This document shows positions 53,886-61,142 of a DNA stretch of 64,000 nucleotides, in pieces. Both the position numbers and the translations under genes were made by a program. The number at the start of each line of letters is the position of its first letter. Position 1 is the first letter of the stretch. Under the pieces are notes generated by a model. It was given only the letters and a program-made list of their open reading frames with translations. It made no database searches and was not told the DNA's origin. Where the stretch lies: the NCBI RefSeq assembly GCF_010726245.1, contig NZ_AP022561.1, positions 1,550,001 through 1,614,000 on the forward strand, read 5' to 3'. Source of the DNA: Mycolicibacterium aichiense. Lineage in GTDB: Bacteria > Actinomycetota > Actinomycetes > Mycobacteriales > Mycobacteriaceae.

Positions 53886-54496
53886 TGCTTCCGCCAGGGT
53901 TTGCAGCCGTAGCTGACGAAGTACTCGCCAGCGTTGACAGTGACGACGCCATGCTCGCCGACCGCCACCTGACCACCCGCGATCATATTGGCGATCTCGA
54001 TGGTGGGTGTTCGGGTGCGAGTCCAGTTGCACGGCCGGCCATTTGCTCGGCGCGACCCCTCGGTCATGTAGGTGCCAGCTGCGCTGCCGTCGATGTGGTA
54101 GTAAGTGCCGTCGTTGTCCATCCCGGGACTACTGGAGTGGGGGCCTGTCGCGAGATAGGCGACACAGCCCCCAGCCAGCACAAGAGTCCCGACGATCAGG
54201 ATGGCCTTGCCGGCGTTAGGCATCGGCTTTGATGGCCGAATTGGTGTGGGGATCGGTGCGGGACTGCCCGGCGCGACCGGCCCCCAGGTGCTGCCGTCCC
54301 AGTAACGCTGGCCATTGCCGCCAGCCGGGTCGGGGTACCAGCCCGCGGCCGCGGCGGCCGTCGGCGGCACAGCCATGGCGGCCGGGAATGAGGTGTCACA
54401 TTTCGCGCACCGGATTCGCGGCGTCGTCGACTCGGCGGACATCGTCAACCGCGCTCCGCATGCGGGACACACGATCGATCCCTTAGCTGGCGTCAC
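53882..54496 (-). CDS. Zinc-ribbon + DUF2510 + membrane protein
   Basis: The product is 204 residues. An N-terminal zinc ribbon (C-PA-C-GARL ... C-AK-C) is followed by DUF2510 (AGWYPDPAGGNGQRYWDGSTW), a proline linker, one membrane helix (AILIVGTLVLAGGCVAYLA) and an extracytoplasmic domain of ~95 residues (DNDGTYYHIDGSAAGTYMTEG, ITVNAGEYFVSYGC-like end). DUF2510 is typical of actinobacterial membrane proteins. It forms an overlapping pair with the 53205-53885 gene. The 220 bases upstream to attachment copy 3 show no gene and would hold its promoter. Confidence 0.8.
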   Translation of the reverse strand: MTPAKGSIVCPACGARLTMSAESTTPRIRCAKCDTSFPAAMAVPPTAAAAAGWYPDPAGGNGQRYWDGSTWGPVAPGSPAPIPTPIRPSKPMPNAGKAILIVGTLVLAGGCVAYLATGPHSSSPGMDNDGTYYHIDGSAAGTYMTEGSRRANGRPCNWTRTRTPTIEIANMIAGGQVAVGEHGVVTVNAGEYFVSYGCKPWRKQ

Positions 54497-54719
54497 AAAC
54501 GGAACCCCCCGGACACTGCCAGTTTCCTGTGGGCAGCAGATTACGCCGATTGGAGCAGGTGAGTTGGGCTAACAGACGGGCATCTGGGTGGCCGCGCACT
54601 GATCGTGTTGAAATTTTCAACAGCGCGACCGATAAGTCCAGGCCGGAGAGGGTCACGTCAGATCCGCATTCCGACCCGAATCGCCCGTCTACCAGCCGTT
54701 TTTGGGCCGACGTCCAAGG

Positions 54720-54741
54720 GTTCAATTCCCGGCAGCTCCAC
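54720..54741 (+). repeat. Attachment-site core, copy 3 (attR, original chromosome junction)
   Basis: An exact copy of the 22-bp ssrA core; with copy 1 the identity extends to 24 bp (two more Gs upstream). Beyond it the chromosome resumes with a terminator hairpin, so this marks the original end of the ssrA locus. Confidence 0.92.
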
Positions 54742-54747
54742 AACAGA

Positions 54748-54780
54748 AGAAGGCCAGGCCGAAAGGCCTGGCCTTCTTTG
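54748..54780. terminator. Original ssrA terminator, probably bidirectional
   Basis: A perfect 13-bp stem (54748-54760 with 54765-54777, outer arm AGAAGGCCAGGCC) closes a GAAA tetraloop and ends TTCTTTG. On the opposite strand the arm begins with AAAGAAGG, so it could also end transcripts of the permease gene that stops at 54787. Confidence 0.85.
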
Positions 54781-54786
54781 TTGCCA

Positions 54787-56733
54787 CTACATCTTGAAAC
54801 TCGGCACCAGCCTGGTGAGGTTCCACAACTGGTTGCGCCGAGCCGCCAGCGACGTCAGCAGCATTGAGCCCAACCACAGCGCGACCATGAAGATCAGTGC
54901 CTGCCATAGCCGACCGTCGATGCCGCCGAGGATCAACTGGCGTAGTCCATTGACGCCGTACGTCATCGGGTCGAGCCGGTGGAAAGCCTGGAACGGCTTG
55001 GTGGTGGTCTCGACCGGATACAGTCCGCCGGCGCTGACCAGTTGCAGCATCAGCAGGGTCATCAGCAACACCTTGCCCAATACCGGGCCGAGAAGGGCGC
55101 TGATCGCCTGCGCCACCGCGATGAACGCGCACGACGCCAGCATCATGAAGCCCAGCATCGCCACCGGATGCTCGGCGTGGACGTGCAGCGCGAAATGCAC
55201 GACGCAGTACAGGATCACCGCCTGGGGAATGCCGATCAGGACGGCCGGCAGGTAGCTGGCCAGCGTCACCCGAAGCGGACTGATCTCCGCGGCGATGGCG
55301 CGGTTCTGCAACGGGCGGAACGCCATCCACAACAGCATGGCGCCGAAGAACAGCGCGAGCGTGAGGAAGAACGGCGCCATGCCGGTGGCGAAGTTCGGCG
55401 CCGAATTCTCGTGTGAACTCGTCAGCTGAACCGGACCGCCGATCGTGTCGGCGATCGCGTCCTTCTGCTGGGGGCTCCAGTCGGGAACCTTCTGCGCGCC
55501 CTCGGATAGCTTGGTCGCCAGCTCGTTCGCCCCGGAACTCAGCTGCGCTGTACCGGATTTCAGCTGCCGGGCGCCGTCGTCGAGTTTGACGATGCCGGCG
55601 TCGAGCTGTGCATTGCCCGACGCCACCTGCTGGGCGCCATCACGCAACTGAGTGAGCTTGTCGGAGAGTTCCTTGCCCTTGGCCGAGATGTCGGTCAGCG
55701 CGGAACCGACGGGACCGCCCGAGTTGGCAGCCGCACGTGCCTTGTCGAGCTTGGCCTGGATTGCCGCGGTGCGTTGGTGGGCCAGCAGTTGGTCGCGGGT
55801 GTCACGCAGCTTGCCGGTGGCGATCACCGACACCGGGTCCTGGTTGGCCGACAGGCTGTCGATGATCGATGTCAACGACTGGGCGGCAGTGTCTTGCGCC
55901 CCGGCGATGGTGTCGAGTTCGTTGGACGCATCCGTCAGTGCGGACGAGCTGTCCTGAACCTGGCCGTTGACCTGATCGCTCTGAGTGCCGATCTGCGCCA
56001 ACAGGTTGGTGATCTTCAGCAGGGGATCGGTGGCGGTGTTGATACCGTCGGACAGCTTTCGGGAGCCGGCAGTCAGCTCGGCCGATCCGTTGCGGGCGGA
56101 ATCGAGGCCGGAGGCCAACTTCCCTGCGCCAGTGTCGATTTGGGCCGCCCCGTCGGAGAGCTGCCGCGCTCCGTCGGCCGCCTGCTTGATCCCGGTCCCG
56201 GAAGTGGTGATCACTGACAGCACCTGGTTGACCGCCTGCCCGGAGATCCTGGTGGACACGGCGTTGAGCACTTGCTCCAAAGCCGTGCGGCCGATACTCG
56301 ACGAGATGTAGTTGTTGGCGTCGTTGTATTCGGCGATCAGCTGCGCCTTGCGGGGATTGCCGGTGGTGGGCGAGGCGATCGCCTCGCTGAAGTCCGGGGG
56401 CAATTCCAGCATGAAGTAGTACTTGCCGTGTGCGACGCCCTCGCGTGCCTCGGCGTCACCAACCAGGTGCCAGTCCAGGCTTGCGTCACTGGTGAGGCTG
56501 TCGGCGATCTGAGAACCGACGTTCATCGGCTCACCGGACACCGTGGTTCCGCGGTCCGAATTGACCAGGGCCACAGGCATTTTGTTCACATGACCAAACG
56601 GGTCCGAGTACGCCCACAGATAGAGCGCGCCGTAGGTCAGCGGCATCAGCATCAGGACGACGACGGCGATTCGTGTCATCCGATTGCGGGCGAAGCGTTT
56701 GATCTCCGACCCGAGGGCAAGTCCGCCCACCAT
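54787..56733 (-). CDS. YhgE/Pip-type ABC-2 family membrane protein
   Basis: The product is 648 residues. One N-terminal helix (IAVVVLMLMPLTYGALYLWA) is followed by a ~430-residue extracellular region with YhgE/Pip motifs (MPVALVNSDRGTTVSG, ARQLSDGAAQIDTGAGKLAS repeats), then five to six C-terminal helices (PFFLTLALFFGAMLLWMAFR and later). The repeated D/N-GA-x-QL/KL-xSG heptads predict a long coiled coil. It is co-transcribed with the ATPase-like gene three bases upstream and ends just after the old ssrA terminator. It may export lipids or act as an envelope scaffold. Confidence 0.88.
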   Translation of the reverse strand: MVGGLALGSEIKRFARNRMTRIAVVVLMLMPLTYGALYLWAYSDPFGHVNKMPVALVNSDRGTTVSGEPMNVGSQIADSLTSDASLDWHLVGDAEAREGVAHGKYYFMLELPPDFSEAIASPTTGNPRKAQLIAEYNDANNYISSSIGRTALEQVLNAVSTRISGQAVNQVLSVITTSGTGIKQAADGARQLSDGAAQIDTGAGKLASGLDSARNGSAELTAGSRKLSDGINTATDPLLKITNLLAQIGTQSDQVNGQVQDSSSALTDASNELDTIAGAQDTAAQSLTSIIDSLSANQDPVSVIATGKLRDTRDQLLAHQRTAAIQAKLDKARAAANSGGPVGSALTDISAKGKELSDKLTQLRDGAQQVASGNAQLDAGIVKLDDGARQLKSGTAQLSSGANELATKLSEGAQKVPDWSPQQKDAIADTIGGPVQLTSSHENSAPNFATGMAPFFLTLALFFGAMLLWMAFRPLQNRAIAAEISPLRVTLASYLPAVLIGIPQAVILYCVVHFALHVHAEHPVAMLGFMMLASCAFIAVAQAISALLGPVLGKVLLMTLLMLQLVSAGGLYPVETTTKPFQAFHRLDPMTYGVNGLRQLILGGIDGRLWQALIFMVALWLGSMLLTSLAARRNQLWNLTRLVPSFKM

Positions 56734-56736
56734 CTC

Positions 56737-57429
56737 CTAGTCCTTTCCCGCGATGTTCGGGATGTGCACTTCATGCTCGGGTGCTTGGTCGCCGAGCGAA
56801 TTCGTCACGCCCACAACGACCATCCGATCGGCGGCGATCACGCCGAGGCGTTGCACCGCCTGCGCTCGTCGTTCGTTGTCGCGGACCTGTTCGAGGTCAC
56901 CGACCACCAGCACCGGTCGGTCCGAGCACAGGGCCAGGGCGACCTGCAGCAGGAACGTCTCCAAATCGCCCAGGTCCCCGATGTAGTCGGTCGGCGCCGG
57001 GCGGTCGATGTCCCCGAACGCCAAAGCCAGTACGTCCCGGCTGGAACCGTCACGAGGCCGCCGGAACAGGGGAGCGAGCCAGCGGCGCTGCTCTGTGACG
57101 ACCGTGCCCACCGTCACCGCCTCGTCGAGATCGTCGATGTCGCCGAAGGCCGCGATCGCGCAGTGCTTGCGGATCGCCCGCGGGGTGGTATCGCCGAACA
57201 CGGCCACGCTGCCGGCACTCGGCTTGAGCCGGCCGGCCAGGGTGAGCAGCAGTGCCTTCTGGCTGTGGCCGCCCGGCATGTGCACCGCGTGCAGGCCGGG
57301 CCCAAGGTCCATGTCGACATCGCTGAACAGCGGACTGTGTTCACCCTCGACGGTCAATCCGCGCGACACGATGATCGCCTCGTCCTCGGGAAGAAGCAGC
57401 TGAGGAGGGACCGCGGCGGGTCGACTCAT
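56737..57429 (-). CDS. ABC-type ATPase-like protein with degenerate nucleotide site
   Basis: The product is 230 residues from the ATG at 57429, with GGAGG (57435-57439) five bases upstream. The overall ABC layout is visible (SRGLTVEGEHSPLFSDVDMDL, LLLTLAGRLKPSAGSVAVFG, RPVLVVGDLEQV as Walker B). The Walker A position reads MPGGHSQKALL instead of GxxGxGK(S/T), and no LSGGQ signature is seen. It probably binds nucleotide poorly, if at all, and may be a regulatory partner of the permease. The pair is divergent from a TetR gene. Confidence 0.78.
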   Translation of the reverse strand: MSRPAAVPPQLLLPEDEAIIVSRGLTVEGEHSPLFSDVDMDLGPGLHAVHMPGGHSQKALLLTLAGRLKPSAGSVAVFGDTTPRAIRKHCAIAAFGDIDDLDEAVTVGTVVTEQRRWLAPLFRRPRDGSSRDVLALAFGDIDRPAPTDYIGDLGDLETFLLQVALALCSDRPVLVVGDLEQVRDNERRAQAVQRLGVIAADRMVVVGVTNSLGDQAPEHEVHIPNIAGKD

Positions 57430-57455
57430 GGTTGCCTCCTGGAAGTGTTGCATGA

Positions 57456-57490
57456 TTCAATACGATATGCATCCAATACGGAATGTATCG
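57456..57490. promoter_or_regulatory. Two overlapping direct operator-like repeats
   Basis: TTCAATACGATATGCATCC (57456-57474) and TCCAATACGGAATGTATCG (57472-57490) match at 14 of 19 positions and overlap by three bases (16-bp pitch). The second contains ATAC-GGAAT-GTAT, an inverted repeat. They lie exactly in the 81-bp gap between the divergent ATPase-like gene and the TetR gene, the place of a TetR operator binding two dimers. Confidence 0.6.
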
Positions 57491-57510
57491 AGTCTGAAGG
57501 GCGATTTGCG

Positions 57511-58122
57511 GTGAAGGTCACAGAGGCGCGGACAACCCGGCGGCGCACGAACACCCGCGCCCGTCTGATCGAGGCCACCGACGAACTCATCCGGGACAGC
57601 GGACGGACCTGGTTCACGGTCGAGGAGGTGTGCCGGGCGGCCGGCTACACCCGTGGGGCCTTCTACTCCAGTTACGACGACATGGAGGGTCTGCTCTTCG
57701 AGGTCTACGAGCATCAGAACGACGCCCTCGTGGAGCGGCTGCGGAGTACGGCAGCGCCTCTCCTGCGAACCGAGGGAGTTCTCGAAACCGACCGCGTGGT
57801 GCGCCAATTGCTGAAGGCGGGCGTCGCCGATCAACCGCGCATCGCCCTGCATGCCGCACTGGTGGCCCGTGCCGCCCATCAGCCTGAAATCGCCCGCGCG
57901 CTGGACGCGCAAGTCGAACGCTTCCGCGAGGGACTGCAAGGCATCTTCGTCGCACTGATGGCCAAGACCGGCCGCACGATGACCGTGACACCGGAGGCGT
58001 TCACCCGAGCGCTGATGGCCGCTCAGGCCGGCGCCTCCGGCCAGTTCCTCGGCGATCGCGCGGCCACCGAGGAGGTCCGCTACCTGACCGCGCTGGCGGT
58101 CGTCGAAGGACTGTCCGCCTGA
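57511..58122 (+). CDS. TetR-family transcriptional regulator
   Basis: The product is 203 residues from the GTG at 57511 (GAAGGG nine bases upstream). The DNA-binding domain is RARLIEATDELIRDSGRTWFTVEEVCRAAGYTRGAFYSSYDD, and the C-terminal part is a TetR ligand domain. Divergent from the permease operon, which it most likely represses. Confidence 0.88.
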   Translation: MKVTEARTTRRRTNTRARLIEATDELIRDSGRTWFTVEEVCRAAGYTRGAFYSSYDDMEGLLFEVYEHQNDALVERLRSTAAPLLRTEGVLETDRVVRQLLKAGVADQPRIALHAALVARAAHQPEIARALDAQVERFREGLQGIFVALMAKTGRTMTVTPEAFTRALMAAQAGASGQFLGDRAATEEVRYLTALAVVEGLSA

Positions 58123-58242
58123 CGACGGTGCGCAGGTCAGCGCGCGATACCAGTCAATTTTTCTTTGCTGTCAATATGTTGTCCGAGCAAGACGGCCACA
58201 CCCTCGCAGCTCATCAGGCTGGCGAAGGGGTTAGATTGAAGC

Positions 58243-59190
58243 ATGCCTATTCGCTGCACGCGTGGGCACCCGGTGGGGAGCGACCGGTCAGCCGGTCGCT
58301 GGGTCGGGCTGGTTGCTTCGCCATTGTTCGTCACGAGCGCTCTGCTCGTCGGTCCTGTCGCGCCGGCGTCGGCTGCCGACTGTCCTGACGCCGAGGTCGT
58401 CTTCGCCCGCGGCACCGACGAACCTGCCGGGATGGGCCGGGTCGGCGATGCTCTCGTCGATGCGCTGCGCAAGCAAGCGCCCAGCCTGAACATCGACACC
58501 TACGCGGTCAACTACAAGGCCACCAAGCTGCAGCTGCACGGCGGAGACGGCGCCAACGACGTGATCTCACACATCAAATCGACGGTGTCGTCCTGCCCGG
58601 ATACCAAGATCGTCCTCGGCGGGTACTCGCAAGGCGCCAGCGTGATCGACATCGTTGCCGGCGTGCCGGTGGGCGGCATCCCCTGGGGAAGCTCGCTGCC
58701 ACCGGAGTACGTCAAAAACGTCGTCGCCGTCGCGACTTTCGGCAATGTGGCCACCCGCACCAACCAAGCGCTGCCGACCACGAGCGCTCTGCTCGGCGCC
58801 AAAGCCATCGACCTGTGCAATCCGGCTGACCCGATCTGCCACGCGGGCCCGGGCAACGAGTGGAGCGGCCACACCGAGGGCTACGTCCCCGGCTACACCA
58901 ACCAGGCGGCGTCGTTCGTCGCGGCGAAATTGCTCGCCGGGATAAGTCAGCACATGCCGGGCTACGGCAACGCCCCGGGCTACGGCAACGCCCCGGGCTA
59001 CGGCCCGACAACGCCTTACGGCCCGGACTCGATGTATGCGCCGCTACCCGGATCCGGGTCCGCCACCGCGCTGCCGGGGCCGCAGCCCGGCTATCCCGCG
59101 GAGGTGCCGAGCTATCCGTCGCAGCTACCTACAACCAGCCCGACGACGGTCGCACCCAGCTCCCCGTCGCCTGGCACGGGACTGGTGTAA
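58243..59190 (+). CDS. Secreted cutinase-family esterase with proline-rich tail
   Basis: The product is 315 residues. A signal peptide ([25 protein letters not shown]) has likely cleavage before ADCPD. The catalytic serine lies in GGYSQGAS, Asp in [11 protein letters not shown] and His in SGHTEGY; two disulfide cysteine pairs are in place. The last ~95 residues are rich in Pro, Gly and Tyr with PGYGNA repeats, then Pro-Thr-Ser. Mycobacterial cutinase-like proteins act as esterases or lipases on cell-wall lipids. The gene stands alone. Confidence 0.92.
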   Translation: MPIRCTRGHPVGSDRSAGRWVGLVASPLFVTSALLVGPVAPASAADCPDAEVVFARGTDEPAGMGRVGDALVDALRKQAPSLNIDTYAVNYKATKLQLHGGDGANDVISHIKSTVSSCPDTKIVLGGYSQGASVIDIVAGVPVGGIPWGSSLPPEYVKNVVAVATFGNVATRTNQALPTTSALLGAKAIDLCNPADPICHAGPGNEWSGHTEGYVPGYTNQAASFVAAKLLAGISQHMPGYGNAPGYGNAPGYGPTTPYGPDSMYAPLPGSGSATALPGPQPGYPAEVPSYPSQLPTTSPTTVAPSSPSPGTGLV

Positions 59191-59235
59191 CTCCTCGATT
59201 CACGACGTGCGCGAATAGCGCCGTACTCTTCCACC

Positions 59236-60654
59236 GTGAACGCGATTGACCCGGACAAGCTCAATACCTGCCTTCAGGTGTTGGCCGACGTCGAGTCGTT
59301 GCCGCCCGAGCACCCCGATGCCGTAGCCGTACGCCGGGCAACCGCGGGAATCTTCAAATCGGTCAGGAAGGCCCGCCGCAAAGCCAAGCGCGATGAAGTC
59401 GCGGCCGCCGACCGGGCCGTCATCGCCGCCACGGCGACCGGGGCGCCAGGCCGGATCGACGACGAGACGGCCGGCTTGCCGTTGGTGTCGACGGCGGCGG
59501 GGGCCTCGGCGGGCACGTTGCTCCGGTCTCGGGCCTGCTACATCTGCAAGACCCACCACACCGTCGTCGACGCCTTCTATCACCAGCTCTGCCCGGAGTG
59601 CGCGGCGCTCAACCGCGCCAAGCGGGACGCCCGCACCGACCTGCGCGGCCGGCGCGCACTGCTCACCGGCGGGCGGGCCAAGATCGGCATGTACATCGCG
59701 TTGCGGCTGCTCCGCGACGGCGCCCACACCACCATCACCACCCGGTTTCCGAATGACGCCGTGCGCCGGTTCGCCGCGATGCCCGACAGCGCCGACTGGC
59801 TCGACCGGCTGCGCATCGTCGGCATCGACCTGCGTGACCCGGCTCAGGTCGTGGCGCTCGCGGACAGCGTGGCCGCGCAGGGTCCGCTGGACATCCTGAT
59901 CAACAACGCCGCCCAGACCGTGCGCCGAGCCCCCGGTTCCTATGCGGCACTCGTCGAGGCGGAGCGGTCCCCGGCTCCTGAACTCGTCGACGTGGTCACC
60001 TTCGACCGGGTGAGCGACGCCCATCCCGCGGCACTCGCGGGCAGCCTCGCCGACCATCAGAGCCCGCACGCACTAACAGAATTGGCCCTCACCGCGCGCA
60101 GCGCATCACCCGAGCGGATTGCGGCCGGCGTCGCCATCGACGCGGGTGGCCTGCTGCCCGACACCGCGGCGATCAACAGCTGGACGCAGCGCGTGCACGA
60201 AGTCGACGCGATGGAACTGCTCGAGGTTCAGTTGTGCAATCAGACTGCGCCGTTCATTCTGGTGAGTCGGTTGCGCTCGGCGCTGGCGTCGTCATCGGCA
60301 CGCCGGAAATACGTCGTGAACGTGTCGGCCATGGAGGGGCAGTTCGGCCGCGCGTACAAAGGCCCCGGGCATCCGCACACCAACATGGCGAAGGCTGCCC
60401 TCAACATGCTGACCCGCACCAGCGCCGGTGAAATGCTGGAGCAGGACGGCATTCTCATGACCGCTGTCGATACCGGCTGGATCACCGACGAGCGTCCGCA
60501 TCCGACCAAGCTGCGGCTGGCCGACGAGGGATTCCACGCGCCGCTCGACCTCGTCGACGGCGCCGCGCGGGTGTACGACCCGATCGTTCGGGGCGAAGCG
60601 GGCGAAGATCTCTACGGCTGCTTCCTGAAGGACTACTCGCCCAGCGGCTGGTGA
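59236..60654 (+). CDS. SDR family protein with N-terminal zinc-ribbon-like region
   Basis: The product is 472 residues from a GTG. The first ~120 residues are helical and contain CYICK ... CPEC (cysteines ~100/103 and ~118/121), a zinc-ribbon-like knuckle. The SDR part begins RRALLTGGRAKIGMYIALRLL (the usual TGxxxGIG is TGGRAKIG), has LDILINNAAQTVRR, VNVSAMEGQF for the catalytic Ser and HTNMAKAALN where YxxxK is expected, with the Tyr replaced (HPHTNMAK). Catalysis as a normal SDR is therefore doubtful. Function unknown. Confidence 0.78.
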   Translation: MNAIDPDKLNTCLQVLADVESLPPEHPDAVAVRRATAGIFKSVRKARRKAKRDEVAAADRAVIAATATGAPGRIDDETAGLPLVSTAAGASAGTLLRSRACYICKTHHTVVDAFYHQLCPECAALNRAKRDARTDLRGRRALLTGGRAKIGMYIALRLLRDGAHTTITTRFPNDAVRRFAAMPDSADWLDRLRIVGIDLRDPAQVVALADSVAAQGPLDILINNAAQTVRRAPGSYAALVEAERSPAPELVDVVTFDRVSDAHPAALAGSLADHQSPHALTELALTARSASPERIAAGVAIDAGGLLPDTAAINSWTQRVHEVDAMELLEVQLCNQTAPFILVSRLRSALASSSARRKYVVNVSAMEGQFGRAYKGPGHPHTNMAKAALNMLTRTSAGEMLEQDGILMTAVDTGWITDERPHPTKLRLADEGFHAPLDLVDGAARVYDPIVRGEAGEDLYGCFLKDYSPSGW

Positions 60655-60664
60655 CGTCTACCCG

Positions 60665-60934
60665 CTAGCGGGCGATGCCGGTACGGCTCAGTCTCCGCCG
60701 AAAGTGCAACGCCGCGATCGTCAGCGGGTTCTCGAACAGCGGCTGCCGCCGGAGCCGACGCCGGACCACTGAGCGGCCCAGGAACCCGGTGAGGACGCCG
60801 AGCACGAAATACCCCCGGCTGCGCCGGCTGGCGTCCCGCCGCAGGGCGGCGACGTAACCGCAGACCGCGGCGAGCGCGGCAGTCGTCAAGACCACCACGA
60901 TCATCAGCCCAACCGCGTCCACGGAAACGATCAC
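60665..60934 (-). CDS. Small membrane protein of unknown function
   Basis: An 89-residue frame from a GTG has one or two hydrophobic segments (VGLMIVVVLTTAALAAVCGYVAAL and YFVLGVLTGFLG) and a very basic C-terminus (RRRLRRQPLF, HFRRRLSRTGIAR). It lies 10 bases past the SDR gene on the opposite strand. No family is recognised. The 208 bases from here to 61142 hold only promoter-like sequence for the next gene. Confidence 0.6.
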   Translation of the reverse strand: MIVSVDAVGLMIVVVLTTAALAAVCGYVAALRRDASRRSRGYFVLGVLTGFLGRSVVRRRLRRQPLFENPLTIAALHFRRRLSRTGIAR

Positions 60935-61142
60935 ACCATCGTCTCCGCCACATCAGCAGGGGTGACCCAAGGTCGTGACCGAACCGAATACCTAGCGTTA
61001 CCGTCAATTAGTTGGGAACTCGCATCCGAGTCCCGTCGGCGACTATGTGCGAATGACTCGTTCGGCCAAGTCGACTTGGCTAGGCTCCGGCTTGGCAAGC
61101 AGCGCCGACACCGTCTACGAGTCCGATTCGGAGCAGACGACC

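Larger units (their letters stand above)
51411..54741. mobile_element. Genomic island B, 3.3 kb, without integrase
   Basis: The segment is bounded by attachment copies 2 and 3. It begins with a terminator like that of a tRNA/tmRNA gene and carries a toxin-antitoxin-like pair, a small hypothetical gene and two membrane-protein genes. No recombinase is present, so it would depend on an integrase supplied from elsewhere, perhaps that of island A. Bases 51,461-51,813 show no convincing gene. Confidence 0.75.

Noticed and set aside
56272..57510. Plus-strand extension of the TetR frame back to 56272
   Set aside because: The first ~410 codons are antisense to the permease and ATPase genes; the TetR domain begins right after the GTG at 57511 with a ribosome-binding site.
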